DNA of 64,000 bases. It comes from Pomphorhynchus laevis (Eukaryota; Acanthocephala; Palaeacanthocephala; Echinorhynchida; Pomphorhynchidae). The translations under genes were made by a program, and so were the position numbers. The first letter of the stretch is position 1, and the number at the start of each line of letters is the position of its first letter. This document shows positions 22,791-36,700 of this stretch, in pieces. The DNA lies in contig WNNJ02003777.1 in the NCBI GenBank assembly GCA_012934845.2, positions 1 through 64,000 of the forward strand, written 5' to 3'. The notes beneath the pieces were generated by a model that was not told the DNA's origin, made no database searches, and saw only the letters and a program-made list of their open reading frames with translations.

Positions 22791-23219
22791 AGAAAGCTAG
22801 ATGGGCTCTGAAACGGGCCCAGTATCTGTCATAGAAAGGAAAAACCCAGGTGCGCCTTTGGGGCACCTGGGCTATTTCGGGATTAGTCTTCTTTTCGAGA
22901 GGACGTCCCCCTGAGCAAAGACTAAGATTTCTTAAGCTCCTCGTTTCTCGTTTACTCAGCATAGTCCATGCCGACTGGACTTGTCGGGGGGGTGAAAGAC
23001 CCCGGGTGGTTTAGTCGGAAGTCTGCGTGTTGGATCGGTTGAGGGGCTCAGATCCCTCTGGATTTGAAGACAAAGAAGAAGCAAAGAAGATATTATTGTC
23101 GAACTCTAATTATGTTTTATACTATTTATTTTGGATGTTTTTTGTGTTAGTCAACAAAGTCTTTATTTATTAGAATGAATTTGCGGAGTTTGTTAAACAA
23201 AAAGCAAAGGACCGATACG

Positions 23220-23830
23220 GTTGGTACATCAAAATATGGTAAACGTCGATGCAAAAGTTGTATCGAAATCCGTAAAGGTAATATATTTAGCGATATTATC
23301 ACATGACTGTCGTACAAAGATAGAACCTTGGCTAACTGTATAACGAGTATCTGCGTATATTATTGTGTATGTGATAACTGATCTGTTAGTAATGTGGACG
23401 AAACGCCGACAACTAAATATACGCATGAATAATCGCAGAGCTGATATACGCGCACAGATTAAACAGCGACGGTACAATCACTAATATATTTTTTAACAAG
23501 AATTATTTTCTTTTATATGTCATCAAAAGTGAAAAATGTTTAATTATTATCACTAATATAATAATAATCCAGACCACAAAATGAAGGTAATGGTGTTAGA
23601 TGCTGATTTTGTCTCTAGCAGCATGAGGAAATGTTGTGAAAAATATTGGATTGCGAAGCTTTTTACTGATCAACAGTTAAAAGTACATAATATCTGCTGT
23701 TTATCTTATGTATTTTCTTTGTCATGTATTTTTGATTAACTGAAGAAGGCATTAAGCCGAAAGCTCTGAATAAATAAGTGTTCTACACTTATTAAATAAT
23801 AGAATACCAGAAATTATATAGTGATAATTA
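23220..23830 (+). mobile_element. PLE relic: C-terminal GIY-YIG and 3' end
   Basis: 23220-23485 gives KYGKRRCKSCIEIRKGNIF, then VYVITDLL and RRQLNIRMNNRRADIRAQI in shifted frames. This matches the Cys-rich lead-in and GIY-YIG core of canonical PLEs. Downstream at 23740-23766 is CTGAAGA, a GGC/GCC mini-hairpin and GAAA, the degenerate hammerhead-like motif usual at PLE ends, followed by aataaataag. The RT half is absent. It is clearly a different lineage from the permuted family. Confidence 0.6.
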
Positions 23831-23929
23831 TAACAGCATTTATGCGTAGTTGTATTTAATTTTTATTTATTTTAACTGTCTCTATCTGTATTTTTAATTT
23901 GAATAATTAATTATTTTATAATTTTTGAA

Positions 23930-24165
23930 TTTTGGAGCAGGATCAATAAATCAATTCAGCTAACTTAGTTTACGTATTTAATATAATTATAAAATAAAAA
24001 TAAATAAATATAAATAATAATGCTAAATTAATAAATCAAAATTTAATAATTAGATAATAAATAATTATAAATAATTGTAATAAGATTATATATAATTTAT
24101 ATCAAGTTAAAATTTGAAATTGAAATTTAAAATAAAAGTCAATTTTTATGAATTGACTAGTTTAT
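23930..24165 (-). mobile_element. Solo PLE tail (terminal AT-rich part)
   Basis: Begins aaatcaattcagctaactta and ends tcaatttttatgaattgac, as in the tails at 3810, 41655 and 43390, but stops before the structured box. Confidence 0.7.
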
Positions 24166-24632
24166 GATGAAATTTATTTATCGTTTCTTCATTACACGAT
24201 TATATTTTTAATTTTATTAAATCTATTATTATTTAAACTTTTCAAAATTAATTGTCGTGACGTTTAACAAATGAAACAGTCTAGATTAAATCATTTTAAC
24301 ATTACCGGGGTGAGATTCTTTACCTTCAGGTCGATAATATTTGGTTCAATCATAGGCTGGTTAAGTTTCGTAGTGGTCGTTGTCAGCACAACAACTAGCC
24401 ACCAACATCACAGCAACTCTGTAAAAGTGAACTGTGTTCAATCTTTTAGGCTAAACTTGGTACCATTTAGACACAATAGGACAGCAATTTGAAACGAGGA
24501 CTAATGATAATATTACAAATTCTCCTGAAATATCAAAATTATTTGATCATTGCTTCGCGCTTTGACTTAATCAAATGTTGAAATGTTAGTTTATAATTTA
24601 CAAGTAGACATTAATTTATTTAAAGCAATTTA
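24166..24632. other. 3' flank of the phosphomannomutase gene
   Basis: Holds the probable 3' UTR on the minus strand. A 73-residue plus-strand ORF at 24271 has no recognisable feature beyond a Val/Ile-rich stretch. Confidence 0.4.
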
Positions 24633-24737
24633 CTAAACAACATTCATTTCTTTCAGAAGGCTCAACGTGTGCGAAGGTCCTTCAACGGCATTTCCTTTAA
24701 CTCGCTTGTCGTTGTAAATTTCGTAATCATTACCACC
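24633..24737 (-). CDS. PMM2: Phosphomannomutase exon 8 (last)
   Basis: Acceptor ccatttcag. Encodes [20 protein letters not shown] then [14 protein letters not shown] and TAG. Intron 7 is 212 nt. Confidence 0.92.
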   Translation of the reverse strand, partial: GGNDYEIYNDKRVKGNAVEGPSHTLSLLKEMNVV

Positions 24738-27700
24738 CTGAAATGGAAAAATTTAAATTTTTGTCTGTGATTTTAAAATATTATACACAATAAAGTATAC
24801 AAACCCAAATCTAACACCAAGATAATATTTTTAGTGCTTATTTGATATTATTAATAGTTATTATACTTATATAAAAGGCTATTAAAAGTTCTTTTATTGA
24901 TAAATTAAAAGTTATTAGTTTCCAATTATGCTCTTTTAATTAGCAATACCTTGTAAACTTTATCTCCGAAAAAATGAATATCCTTTACGCCGTCATGTTG
25001 AAGTATATTTAAACAGTAGGTTTTGTCCCAGCCGCGAGGAAACACGTCAAAGCTTATTTGTCCACCTAAATATCACACGATTCAACTTTTTTTAAAATAT
25101 AACATTTCAAATAATCAAATTACGATAACCTATTATACTAATCAAATGATGGTATATATTTTATAAGGTATATTCAAGATAGGTCAATTTTCAAAACGTT
25201 TACTGCCCAGAAGTTGTGTGTGAAAAGTATTTAAATTTGTAATAGCAAAAATTATCAATGAAAGCATTTTAAGAGAAATAATGTAGCCTTTATGAATAGA
25301 GAAACGTCGGCTTCATTGTCGAATAATTGAACAAAATGTATCAGCTCATAATTGCTAGATAATAACATGTTTAAGCGTGTAAAGGTTCGTCCCGTGGTAT
25401 ACACAAAAATTTCATAAAATTACTGAATTTTATAATTTGAATTAAAGGTTACAATATAATTTAAATTTTTATAATTTAAATTAAAAATTTAAAAGTTTAG
25501 GTCACATAAAAACGTTTGCTTTTACTAAACGCAAGATAATATTCATCAAGTTACAAGTAGACAATAAAATTTCTTTCGTTCTCAATTACTGCAAGTTAAC
25601 GCCCCTAGATACAATTTATGAATAGAGTAGATTCTTTTTGGCAACTAAACAAAAATATAATAAATTAATTATGAATTATTGGAGAATTATATATAATTAA
25701 GAATTATTAATGTTTACATTAATGCTCATCAGGATTAGGCTAATCCCTATGTGGCCATTCTGAATCTTTTTTCAGGGAGATCTTTATTAAATTTTAAAGA
25801 CACAAATGATTTTAAATAGTTGATAATATGATCCGTTATTGATAAAGAATTATTGGAGCTGGATCAAAGGAAAGAGGAAATTATTTTTGATATTTCGCTA
25901 ACTACTTCTGTTAGCATCTTCATAAAATTACGTAATTTTCTGAAGATGCTAACAGAAAATTACAATTGTAATTTTCTGAAGATGCAAACAGAAGTAGTTA
26001 GCGAAATATCAAAAATAATTTCCTCTTTTCTTTGATCCAGCTCCAATAATTCTTTATCAATACTGGATCATTATCAGCTATTTAAAATAAATTAATTAGT
26101 AAATTGCAATTATTGATTAAAGCGTTTTCAAATAGTGAGCATCAAGCGAACATATACAATAAGCACGTAAATCTGTACAATAAGCACGCATATCAACAGT
26201 AGTGTTATATTATAAAGTCATTTAATGTTGAATTTAGAGAAACAAAAATCAAGTGATTTGCGATATTAAACTACACTTCGAGACACTCTAGACAGGATAC
26301 TGCTATCTGATACCGCTATCAACAGTGAATTTTTACAGTTTAGCGAAACTGATTATTAGTATTTCTATAAGTAAATGGTTCTTTTTATTCCTTGGCACTT
26401 AAACAATTCCTCAGTCGATGCGCTCCTGTAGGTGCTGATAAGTCATTGATTACTGTTAACATCAGCGATTAATTCCACAAAACCATTTTCCATTTCAGTT
26501 TTTGTGACCTCAAACATCCAGACTCCACAGCTAACGAAAGACTGTCTTTCTTGATCAAACTATTTACATAACTTTAATATATTTATTTGTGAGAAATAAT
26601 TGTACTGGATAAGTGTTTACGTACAACTTAGTCCTTTAATTTTATGTTTCACAATATACTGCTCTGGCATCTAAGAAAACAATTTATTGTTCACATTATT
26701 TATTTGTGAACAATTTTACTTTCGAACACCCTTAAGCGGTTCAATAGCGGTGAAATATAAAAAACAATAAACAATTAGCATGTTTTGTTTCAATACTTTA
26801 ACTTAAACAACTCCAGAGTTGATTAGGATTTTATAGTTGCTCAGGATTATAAATCTTATTTTGTAGGCCCTAGCAAATAAATCTTAATTTGTAGACTAAT
26901 CTAATTAATCAAATGAATAAATAATCTTAATCTTGGTTAATTAATTAATAAATTTTAATTGATCAAATTAAAAAATCTGAATCTGTTGATTAAATATATT
27001 AAATTAAGAGAAATCATAATTTGAAGACTTAAGCTAAAACAACACCAAAGTTAAAATTATAACTTTGTAGTAAATTACATTTAAATTTCTAAACCTAACT
27101 TACTGTAAGTAGTTGATCTAGGCTACTGTAGGTAGCTTTAGACCAATTATTCTTAAAGTATCATTCAATAAAATATTACATATTTAATTAGTGGAGAGAA
27201 ATTACATATTTATTAAATATGTTAAATATTATTAATTAAAAATGTTATTAAATATTATTGTTTTTAAAATCCACAAACATGTACACTCTGCCCGTTCAAT
27301 CATAGCTACCTATAGTACATATTCATATGTACTCAATAAGTACATGGCTAATGTGTTTCATAATAATTTAATAATAATGAACAATTTTCTTACGTAATGG
27401 ATGTTATACTGTTCGTAAAACGTATATAGGATGTTGACATTTCGGATAAAATAAAGCTTTTATATAATGTTATCCCAATTTTCACTAATGTCAATTTATT
27501 AGATGCTATAAAGTTAGCATCGGTGTTATTGGTTGGTACTGAGTTTGGGAAACAAACAAATTTTGACGATTGTGTCACCTAGCTAAAATTGTGTACATCA
27601 AATATTAATTTTAAATTTGAAAATTAAATGTGGGAGCAAGTTAATGGCTTATCTATGGGGAATTCTCCAGCATCATTAATTGTAGAATTATGTATGATGG

Positions 27701-30700
27701 ATTGGGAATTGACGCACCTTAAAAATATTGATGTAATTCACAAATGGCTTAGGTAGTAGATGGCACATTTATTCTTTTGAAGAAACCGTGTTATCCTGAT
27801 CACTTCTTGAATATGCTAAATGGTGCAGATGATAATATTCAGTGGACGTTAACAAAGGAAGAAAATGGCGTCTTATCGTTTCTAGATGATAACATAATTA
27901 GATCTAACACTAATATAGTTGAAATTGATTTTTATAAAAGATTAACGAATATCCTAACATTGTCAATTGGAGAAGCAATATACCTAGGAAGTGAAAGATT
28001 TCCGCGGTTCCGTCTTTTTTATTAGAGCCAAGGAAATCTGCTCTAATATAAATAAAACAGAAGAGGGATGATAACATTAATAAGAGCATGTCAATTGGTG
28101 AATATCCTACTTGGACAATTTAAAAATTTTATTTCAAAGGAAATAATGTTAGGACGAAACTTGTTGGGCCTCAGCTAGAATCAAAATACATAGGTATGCC
28201 CTATTTTAATGATAAATGAAACACCAAAATGAATAAGCATATAAAGGGTTCGGAAAGGGACAGAAAAAATATAATTATTTATAACAGAAAAATGTCTAAA
28301 ATAAAAAAAACTTTTTAAACGTAAATCTGATTACAATCAAGATGGTATTGTATATCAAATACCATGCGGGGGTTGTGATAAGGTTTATATAGTACAAGCA
28401 GAGCAAGGTTTGGCTAAACGTATTTACCAACATAAATATTCTATTAAAAAAGCACAGGATCCGGCACTGTTATAGATCATTCCTTAAGCAATAATCATAG
28501 AATATCTTTCGAGAATAGTGTAATAATTTAATTGGAAAACGACATTTTAGAAGGATTAATACGGGAAGGACATTTTATGAATGAAAATAAAAATATATTG
28601 ATGCATAATAATAAACCGGATATTGATCTCATATCTAATATTTTATAATTATAATTAAATATTTTGTTTGTTTAATTTATTATTTTATGTAATGCAATTG
28701 ATAAGTCTTGTTATATTTTTTTATTTTTTATATTTTATATGTTGGTTTATTTTTATAAATTTTAATTTATTTTTTTGTGATCTTAAGTATTATTTGTTTC
28801 ATTTGTACCGAGTGGAGTGAATTTTCAGTGTTTAATTTTTTGTTTTAACAAAAAAGACGCACATCTAGTTGTTTGATCTACTGCGTTGTGGTAAACATGA
28901 TTCTGGAAAAAATTGTGAACACTTTGATTTGCTGGGGCGTGAACTATTTATATACTTACATTAAAATTCGGTGAAAATTTAAACAGTTGCGGAGCTTCAA
29001 AAGGAAACGATTCAAGCAAAATGGACATTTCGAAAGGTGAAACGTTGATTTTTTCTACAATTCCTGAAAAACAAGTAAGTGATTTTTCTGCTGTTAATTT
29101 GCCGGGAGAGGGGGGGGGTACTCTCCCAATCCCTAAACTAAAAACCTTATTGTTATCTCAATGTCACAACCTCTGGAAAGGCACAATTTATTCAATGTCT
29201 TTTTAAGGCCATTTATTGGTACGTGTGCCAACCGAATCCTGTTCAATTCGGTAAAATTTCATGAATCAAGAATAAAAATTTCCTTCGCAACCTCTGATAT
29301 TGCTAAGGATTATGAGATCTTCTTCGATTCGAATCTGAAACATCTGGGTTCGATTCACTTTAAACCCATTCTGGCATCTGTTAAAGTGAACAATCTTCCC
29401 CACCCCACATCTAGAGGAAAATGATATCGAAGTTCCGAAAACAGTTTACAAAATTTCAAACTTCCGGTCTGTTATGGGGAAAAGTGGATTTCCACTTCCT
29501 GTAGGTTTCTGTTTATCCCCTATCGAGCAGGCCGAAAACCTTGCCAAATCGTCATATAATCCCTTTTTAGGGTACAACTTACGCTTTACTGTTATGAGTG
29601 CAGAAGATCTTATCTACCCCCACTGTAAGACATGCCATAATAAGGGGAACTGGGCCTCAAACTGCTCCAGATCAAAGACCTGGGGGAGTCTGTAGTCTTC
29701 CATAATGCAAAAATATTGGTTCCGGAGAGAAGTGCGTTTCACCCGCATTGTGCTCAAACTGTGGTGGGAGCCATCCTGCATGGTCTCGTAAATGTTCATG
29801 CTTTAAGGATTACCGGAATAACTTCTCCAGGTCTGCTGTAGTGAAAAAACCCGAATCATCTCATTCTGGCGCGGCCTCAAGGATGACAGACAAGGACATC
29901 ATGAGTGTTATGGACGTTAAGATACATTCTACCATCAAAAATATGGAAAATATGGTCTCTGCCTTGGTCTCTGTACTTTATTCAAGTCTGGAAGTTTCCA
30001 CACAGCATCATTTACCTAGCTCGAAAGAGAGAGGGGCCTCGGCTCACGTCGTTCCCCCCATTAATAATTAGAAGCTCCTGAAGAAGAAAGACGAGTCGGC
30101 TTTAAAGGGAATGATGACAATGCCCGTAGGCAAGTGCTTGCCAAGGACAGAGTTGCTCGCGGGAAGGGCAACCTTCCCCTAGCTATGTCTAGGTATGAGG
30201 CAATCCCACCCAGCTGACCAAACACAATGCAGAGTACTCGTGAGCCTTTTTCACTGAATATCCTTCAGTGGAACTCGGGAGGTGCTTCTGCCCTTAGACT
30301 TCTATCTGGTAGAGATGCAAATGTTAGTCTTTCAGGAGACGCGGTCAATCCGTCTCCCCCATGACATTACTCGATTCATCCCTAAGCACATTTGTTCCCA
30401 CTATACTCCGTACATAACCCCGCCTCACTCCTCTTCATCTCAAGGTCTTTTAACCCTTGTTAAATGCTCCTTAAGATCGTCCCTTCTACTCAACTATTCT
30501 TGTCCAGCTCTTTCTTGTTTAGTAGTTTCACTATGTAAGAACGGTAAACGCCTCAGTCTAGCCAATGTCTACATCCGTCCAGGAGAGATTCACAAGAACC
30601 GTAACCTACTGGATAGGATTATTGATAGCGGCTGACATGGTACTTGGTGATTTCAACGACAGAACTGATCGTTGGATAATTGCAGCACTCCGCAGAGCCA

Positions 30701-33700
30701 GGATCGGTTATCTTATACACAAACAACCATCCCCTACTTTTCATTGCACATCAACGAATTCACTCCTCGGCTTATTACTGATCCATAAAAGGTGGTTGTT
30801 GAAACTCCATTGTACGGAGCAGTCGCGACAACATCCGTCCACATCTCATGACTTGATTCACTGGCGGATAGAGGAGGATACGCTGCTTAGAAGGAGATTC
30901 CACTTTGATCCTATCAGAGTGGCTTTCTTTCAGGCAGCTATTCAACGCTTCCCCCGGATTGGTAATAAGAGTCTAACCGAATTTAATTTCTACCTCTCTT
31001 CGCAAGCCACCGCGATGCTTTCGACAACCTATAAAGGCCGTGTTTACAGTCCCACCTCGACAAAACTCAAGACCTTAGCGTATATGCTTCGTCTTCCCAA
31101 TCTCTCTGCTTCTGCCAGACAAGTTCTCTCGAAAGAATATTGGAGCACTATATATAGGTTCCAACTGGGTAAGGATAGGGCGAGCATTGCTCCCCTTAAT
31201 CCAGCTCAGTCTTCCTTTTAGAAGATATTCAAGAAGGAGAAATTTGTCTGTTGCAAGGATAGAGCATTGGGTTGGATTGGTAGTAGAGGTCTTGATATAG
31301 TTTTAGATGATTTGCTATCCATACATAATTATGGAGCCACTCAATCTCCTCAGTCAATCCTCGCCTTGGGGGGACTTCAGGAGCAGGGACCTATCTGTCA
31401 CAGATATCCTAACTCATGGGGCCTCTTCCGGGCACCTCCAAATCTGTCGCTCCACTCTCTTCTCGTGGCTGTCAGCTTTTGACAGCCGATCAAAGAAGAG
31501 AATTGACCGTAACAATACTACTAGCCGCCCCCTCTAATGTGGCCGGAATCAACATTAGTAGGGGTATATTTCTACCTAAGAAAAATACGGTATCATGTCC
31601 TAAAGAGTTGTAATCCATATCGGTTCAAAATTCCCTCGTATCGATATACAAAAAAGCGCTTTCGCGTAGAATCCGCGATCATTTAAGTAGGCGAAATCTA
31701 ATCCCACCAAGTTTCCATGGGTTCATCAAAGGTCGCTCGGTTTATTCAGTTGTAGGTGAAGTGCATTAGTTCTGTCAAGAAAATAGTCATCAACTTGCTG
31801 TGGCTGTTTTCCTTAATTTTTCTGCTGCATTTGATCGCATCTCCATTCCCTTTGTTATCTCTTCTCTCAGGTCCCTCGGGTTGCCTTCCAGAATTGTTAA
31901 CAGGGTGGAGATACTGCTGTACACTAAGTGATTCTATTATCAAGACGACCCTGATGCGCGTCAGTCCTACCCAATTACGGGTGTGTCCCAAGGATCCCCT
32001 CTTTCTCCTATCTTCTTCCTTGCTGCTTCCATTGAACTCATTAAAATATTTAATGCGAGCAACGTCTAGTGGTATACGCTGATGATTCTACATCACTGTT
32101 CTCTGGACGCTGGTACAAAGACGTAGTCTCGGACATCAGCCGTTTCTTTTTAAGATTAAAAGACCAGTTATTCAAGTTCAATCTTATTCTAAACTCCGCT
32201 AAATCGCAGGTGGTTGTCTTTCATGGCGCCCCTGCAACAAAGCAAAAACTTAAGAGGTTAGCACTCTCTGTGCTCTCCTCTATATTGACTAATCAACCAC
32301 TCCCTATCTTCTTGAGTCGAATAAAATACTTGGCGTTCATCGTTACGGTGAATTGGTCCGCGAAAGCTGACTGGTTAGCCAGACGCGGAAGAACGACGAA
32401 AAACACTGCTAAAAGCTGTTTCGTCATCATTATGACTCGTCAGTGCTAGTTCTTCCGCGTCTGGCTAAAAATGATTAACAAAATTCACGCGGAATGGTAT
32501 CATTTTAGAATTCATATAAGAAGTAAATAAATAAAGATTTTCTTAAATACAACCAATGTTAGTGTTATGCAAAACATGTATCAAAAATACAAGAAGGAAA
32601 AGTTATTTAGCCAGTCGAGAATAAAAGTCTTCTTCAATCTTTAAGGCCTCAGGTCCAGCGGGATCTGAGCACCCCAGCCAATCCAACACGCCGCTTTTCG
32701 ACTGAACCACCCGGATCTTTCACCACCCGAAGAATCCAATCGAGGCGGACAATGCTCGGTAATCGCGAGATGAGGAGCTTAAGAAACCTTAGTCTTTGTT
32801 CTGGGGGACTCCTCTTGAATAAAGACCAATCCCGAGATAGCCCAAGTACCCCAGAGGCGCACTTGGGTTTTCTCTTTCAATGACAGATTTTGGGCCCGTT
32901 TCAGGGCCCATCTAGCTTTCTTCAGAATACGTTTAAGTCTATCCAGGTCGGCTTTCGCCGAACACTTAACCGTAACGGTAAACCCCAGGTATTTTACTCG
33001 ACTCGTGAAGACAGGGAGGGGTTGATTAGTCAAAATGGAGGAGAGCGCAGAGAGTGCTAATCTCTTAAGTTTTTGCTTTGTCGCAGGGGCGCCATGAAAG
33101 ACAACAACCTGCGATTTGGAGGAGTTTAGAACAAGGTTGGAAATGGGCAGCTGATCTTTTAATCTTGTAAAGAAACGGCTGATGTCAGAGACTTCATCTT
33201 TGCACCTGCGACCAGAGAACAGGGCTGTGTTATCATCAGCGTATACCACAAGATGTTGATCGCGTTTGAATTTTTTGTAGAGTTCAATGGAGGCAGCAAG
33301 ATACAAGATTGGAGAGAGTGGGAAGCCTTGAGGCACTCCTGTAATAGGGTAGAACTGACGTGAATGAGGTTCGTCTTCATAGAAGAATCGCTTGGTGTAT
33401 AGCAATATTTTCCACCCTGTTAACAATTCTTGCAGGCAACTCAAGGGATCTGAGATAAGAAGTTAGCCGATACTATAGATACCTTGCGCTGGCATTTGCC
33501 AGTGCTTTTGCGCTAATGATTTTATTTGATGAAGCGGTACTTCTGTTTCAGCACTCAATGATGATGTTACTAGAGATTTTCTACTACATCATTCACATGA
33601 TTCGTTGGTAGAGCCGTCTGCTAGTCCTCCTCTGCATCCAGCAGTGGGAGGGAACTGGCACTGACGAGTCATAGTGATGACGAAACGGCATCTAGCAGTG

Positions 33701-36700
33701 ATTTTCGTCGTTCTTCCGTGTTTGGCTAAAAATGACTAAATTGTTTTAAATTATCAATTAAAATTCTGATCTGAGACGATAGTAGAAGATTTCGACAACA
33801 TATTAAGCAAAACACTGATATAATTTGTGTTAGTAATACAAATTATACTTCTTATTTCTCTGATTTAATTATCAACATTGACGTATTTACGTTTTTTATC
33901 AATCAAATATAATTATTGTCCAGAGGTCTAATACTCGGAAACCACGGAGGATTTAGCTCGGGCCGTATTTAATAACACTTATTACTGACTAGAAACTTAC
34001 CATATTAGTAATGCGAGCCTCTTTCGGAAGTATTAACGACATGCAAATAAACTTAATAGCACACAATCAATATTCGTCTAATACAATAATATGAATATAT
34101 AAATGTGAAGTGAATGAAATAATCTATATTTTATAAAAATATGGCATATCCTATGTTAGAAGAGTATGTGCGTAGATTAACTGTTTTTCGATAGAAATGG
34201 ACACTTGATAGCACCCTATATATATGTTTTACATTACGCCAATGTATCTACGAATAAACGAAAATATGTCAATAAATTAGCAACACTGAATACTAAGAAT
34301 AAAAATTCTTTACGCTAAAAATCATTTTTCAGACATTTCCGTTTTTATATTTATTTAAATTAAAAATATCTAGCTTCATTTAGGTGATCTGATTTATACG
34401 TTCTGCTTATTAATATTTATTCACGGATGTGTTTTATAATATTTTTTAAACGTGTACATGATTTGACAGGAAACGCTTTCGTGTCCCTCTATTTAACTTC
34501 CTGGTCTTTATTTAATTTTGTATATTAATATGAATAAATAAAAAAGTAAAGTTAAGAATTTATATCTTAACAGGGCAAGTTTTGCTTTTTAAAATTAAAA
34601 TATGTAAAACAATCTTATTATAGATAGACTAATATCTAATATAAGTTATTTATATAATAAGTAAAAAACATATTAGTTTTTACTATATTTTTTTAAGATG
34701 CTAAATACATACCAATTGAATAAACAATATCAAGATGGCTAAATTCTTCCGTCATGCTTTGGATCATATTCTTACGAATTTGATGTACCTTTAAAGAATT
34801 GTAAAATATGATCTATATAGTGTTTCGTCATATTAATTAATTTATTTAATTAATTAATTTCGTTATAATTAATTATTTAATTACTTATATAGTAATTAAA
34901 CAATTTCATCCATTCAAGATGATAAAGTGTTTTTAAAGGTTTCGTTATATTTTGTAAAACTGTTGAACACCAGATTTGGCAAATATTATGCTAATTACCG
35001 GAGAAGTGTATTACAAGAGTAATGAGGACTAGATAATATTTTATCATCAATATCGTCGTTAATTGAAACACGTGTTACACTAAAAAATACCATTTCTACA
35101 TAAAGAAGTTTGTATAAAGACAATATAGTGAAAATTGTAGAAGATACGGGATACGTCAAAATGTATCGTCATATCCACATTCGGTAGGGAAGAGTAGTAC
35201 CAAAAACCGAATACGGTTAAGGAATAAAGTGTTGTCTAGTATATATTTATTTTTCATTCGTTACAGCAGCATTGCTAATATGACAAGTCAATAGTTATTA
35301 TTTAAAAAATAATATATTTAAAGAAATGAAGGACGCCAAATACTTCTTACGCATCTCAAAGAGTCAGTCGAATAAAAACAAAGTCGAATAAATAAAGTAT
35401 AATGAAATAAAATAATTCATAAATTGCAATGTGGTTATGAAGTTTCGTAACCCTGGGTTATTTCGGGCAATAAGGATTTTATAAAGAATACGATGATTTA
35501 CTGACATGTTCTACTTCGTAAACACAAAGATTAAATACACAGAGATTATTCATAAGAACAATATTTTTGGCAGATTTATATATTTGCATGAAAATCATGT
35601 CATAACTTCTTTTTCGCGATAATCAAATAAACAAAATAACTCTATGAGTACATTTTCATCCATGCAATTCGCCATTTTTAATACGAATGTTTTTAAGTTT
35701 TAAATTTTTTGTATTAAACTTAATATACAAATTATTCAAATTTTACGTTTTGAACAATTTGAACAAATTGTAAATTTTATTTTTTATGACGATTTCACAA
35801 GTGATAGCTAGCGAAATATAAAACATTATTTATATTATAAAAATATGAATATTTTTTAATAATATAAAAGTATCATCTTTATATTCTGCGAAATGTAAGG
35901 ATGTTATACTGCTCTATGCTTTAATCCTAAGCAAGTGTCTGCAAACTAGTGTACGAATATTGTCATGAATCAGTTACAACACAATCTAACCACTAACATA
36001 ATCATGATTCGACGTTAGTACTCACTGAACCATCACAGGACGATGTTTGTTGGTAAATCGTATTGCAACTAGTCCGTGACGATATTCGTACACTAATTTG
36101 CAGACATATGTTTAGAATTGAAGCATAAGGCAGTATAAGATCCTTACATATCATAGATTAAAATGAACTGTTCAGGACATTTATAATCTGTATTGCTCAT
36201 CAGAGGAAATACGTCATTAACATGTATTTAGACGCGCTGCTATGTTAGATTGAGGAATAGGGACCGGAACATGATAACACAAGAGCTCCTCCTGGTGATC
36301 TCTGATCCTTATTCTGATACATCGTATGTTATTTATTTAGTCAATTCATAAAAATTAACTTTTATTTCAAATGTTATCGTCATATAAATATAAATTAGAT
36401 AAAATCTTATATAATTATTTATTATTTATGAATAATTATAAATAATTGAATTTGATTCGAAAGTAATTATATACGATATATTTATATATTAAGCATTTTT
36501 ATTTATAAAGATACTAGTTAATATAAAAATTATATTTTGACCTTAGAAAGTGCAATATTGCTCGCAAGTTAACAAAATGAAAGATTGTATTTAGGCTGTA
36601 CATTCATAGCATCCTTAAGATAGCAACGTAAAAACATGGAAAATTACATTGCAAAAGGCCAATGTTAACGAAACATGCTATATTTTCTATCACATGTTGT

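Larger units (their letters stand above)
19300..23095 (+). mobile_element. LINE D copy 3, longest
   Basis: Reads 5' to 3' as ORF1 (about 19327-20520), endonuclease (about 20630-21080), RT (21147-22790) and a GC-rich 3' region ending near 23095. The endonuclease shows ILGDFNDNTGR and begins with [16 protein letters not shown]. It is nearly full length but with several frame breaks and a few in-frame stops, so it is inactive. The head-to-head arrangement with copy 2 suggests an inverted duplication or independent insertions in opposite directions. Confidence 0.85.

Noticed and set aside
24271-24492. 73-residue ORF with a Val-rich stretch
   Set aside because: No signal, no splice context and no homology that I recognise.
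29105-29135. G-run with flanking gggagag/ctctccc as a G-quadruplex or terminator
   Set aside because: It lies in LINE D ORF1 and is probably a local expansion; nothing indicates a regulatory role.
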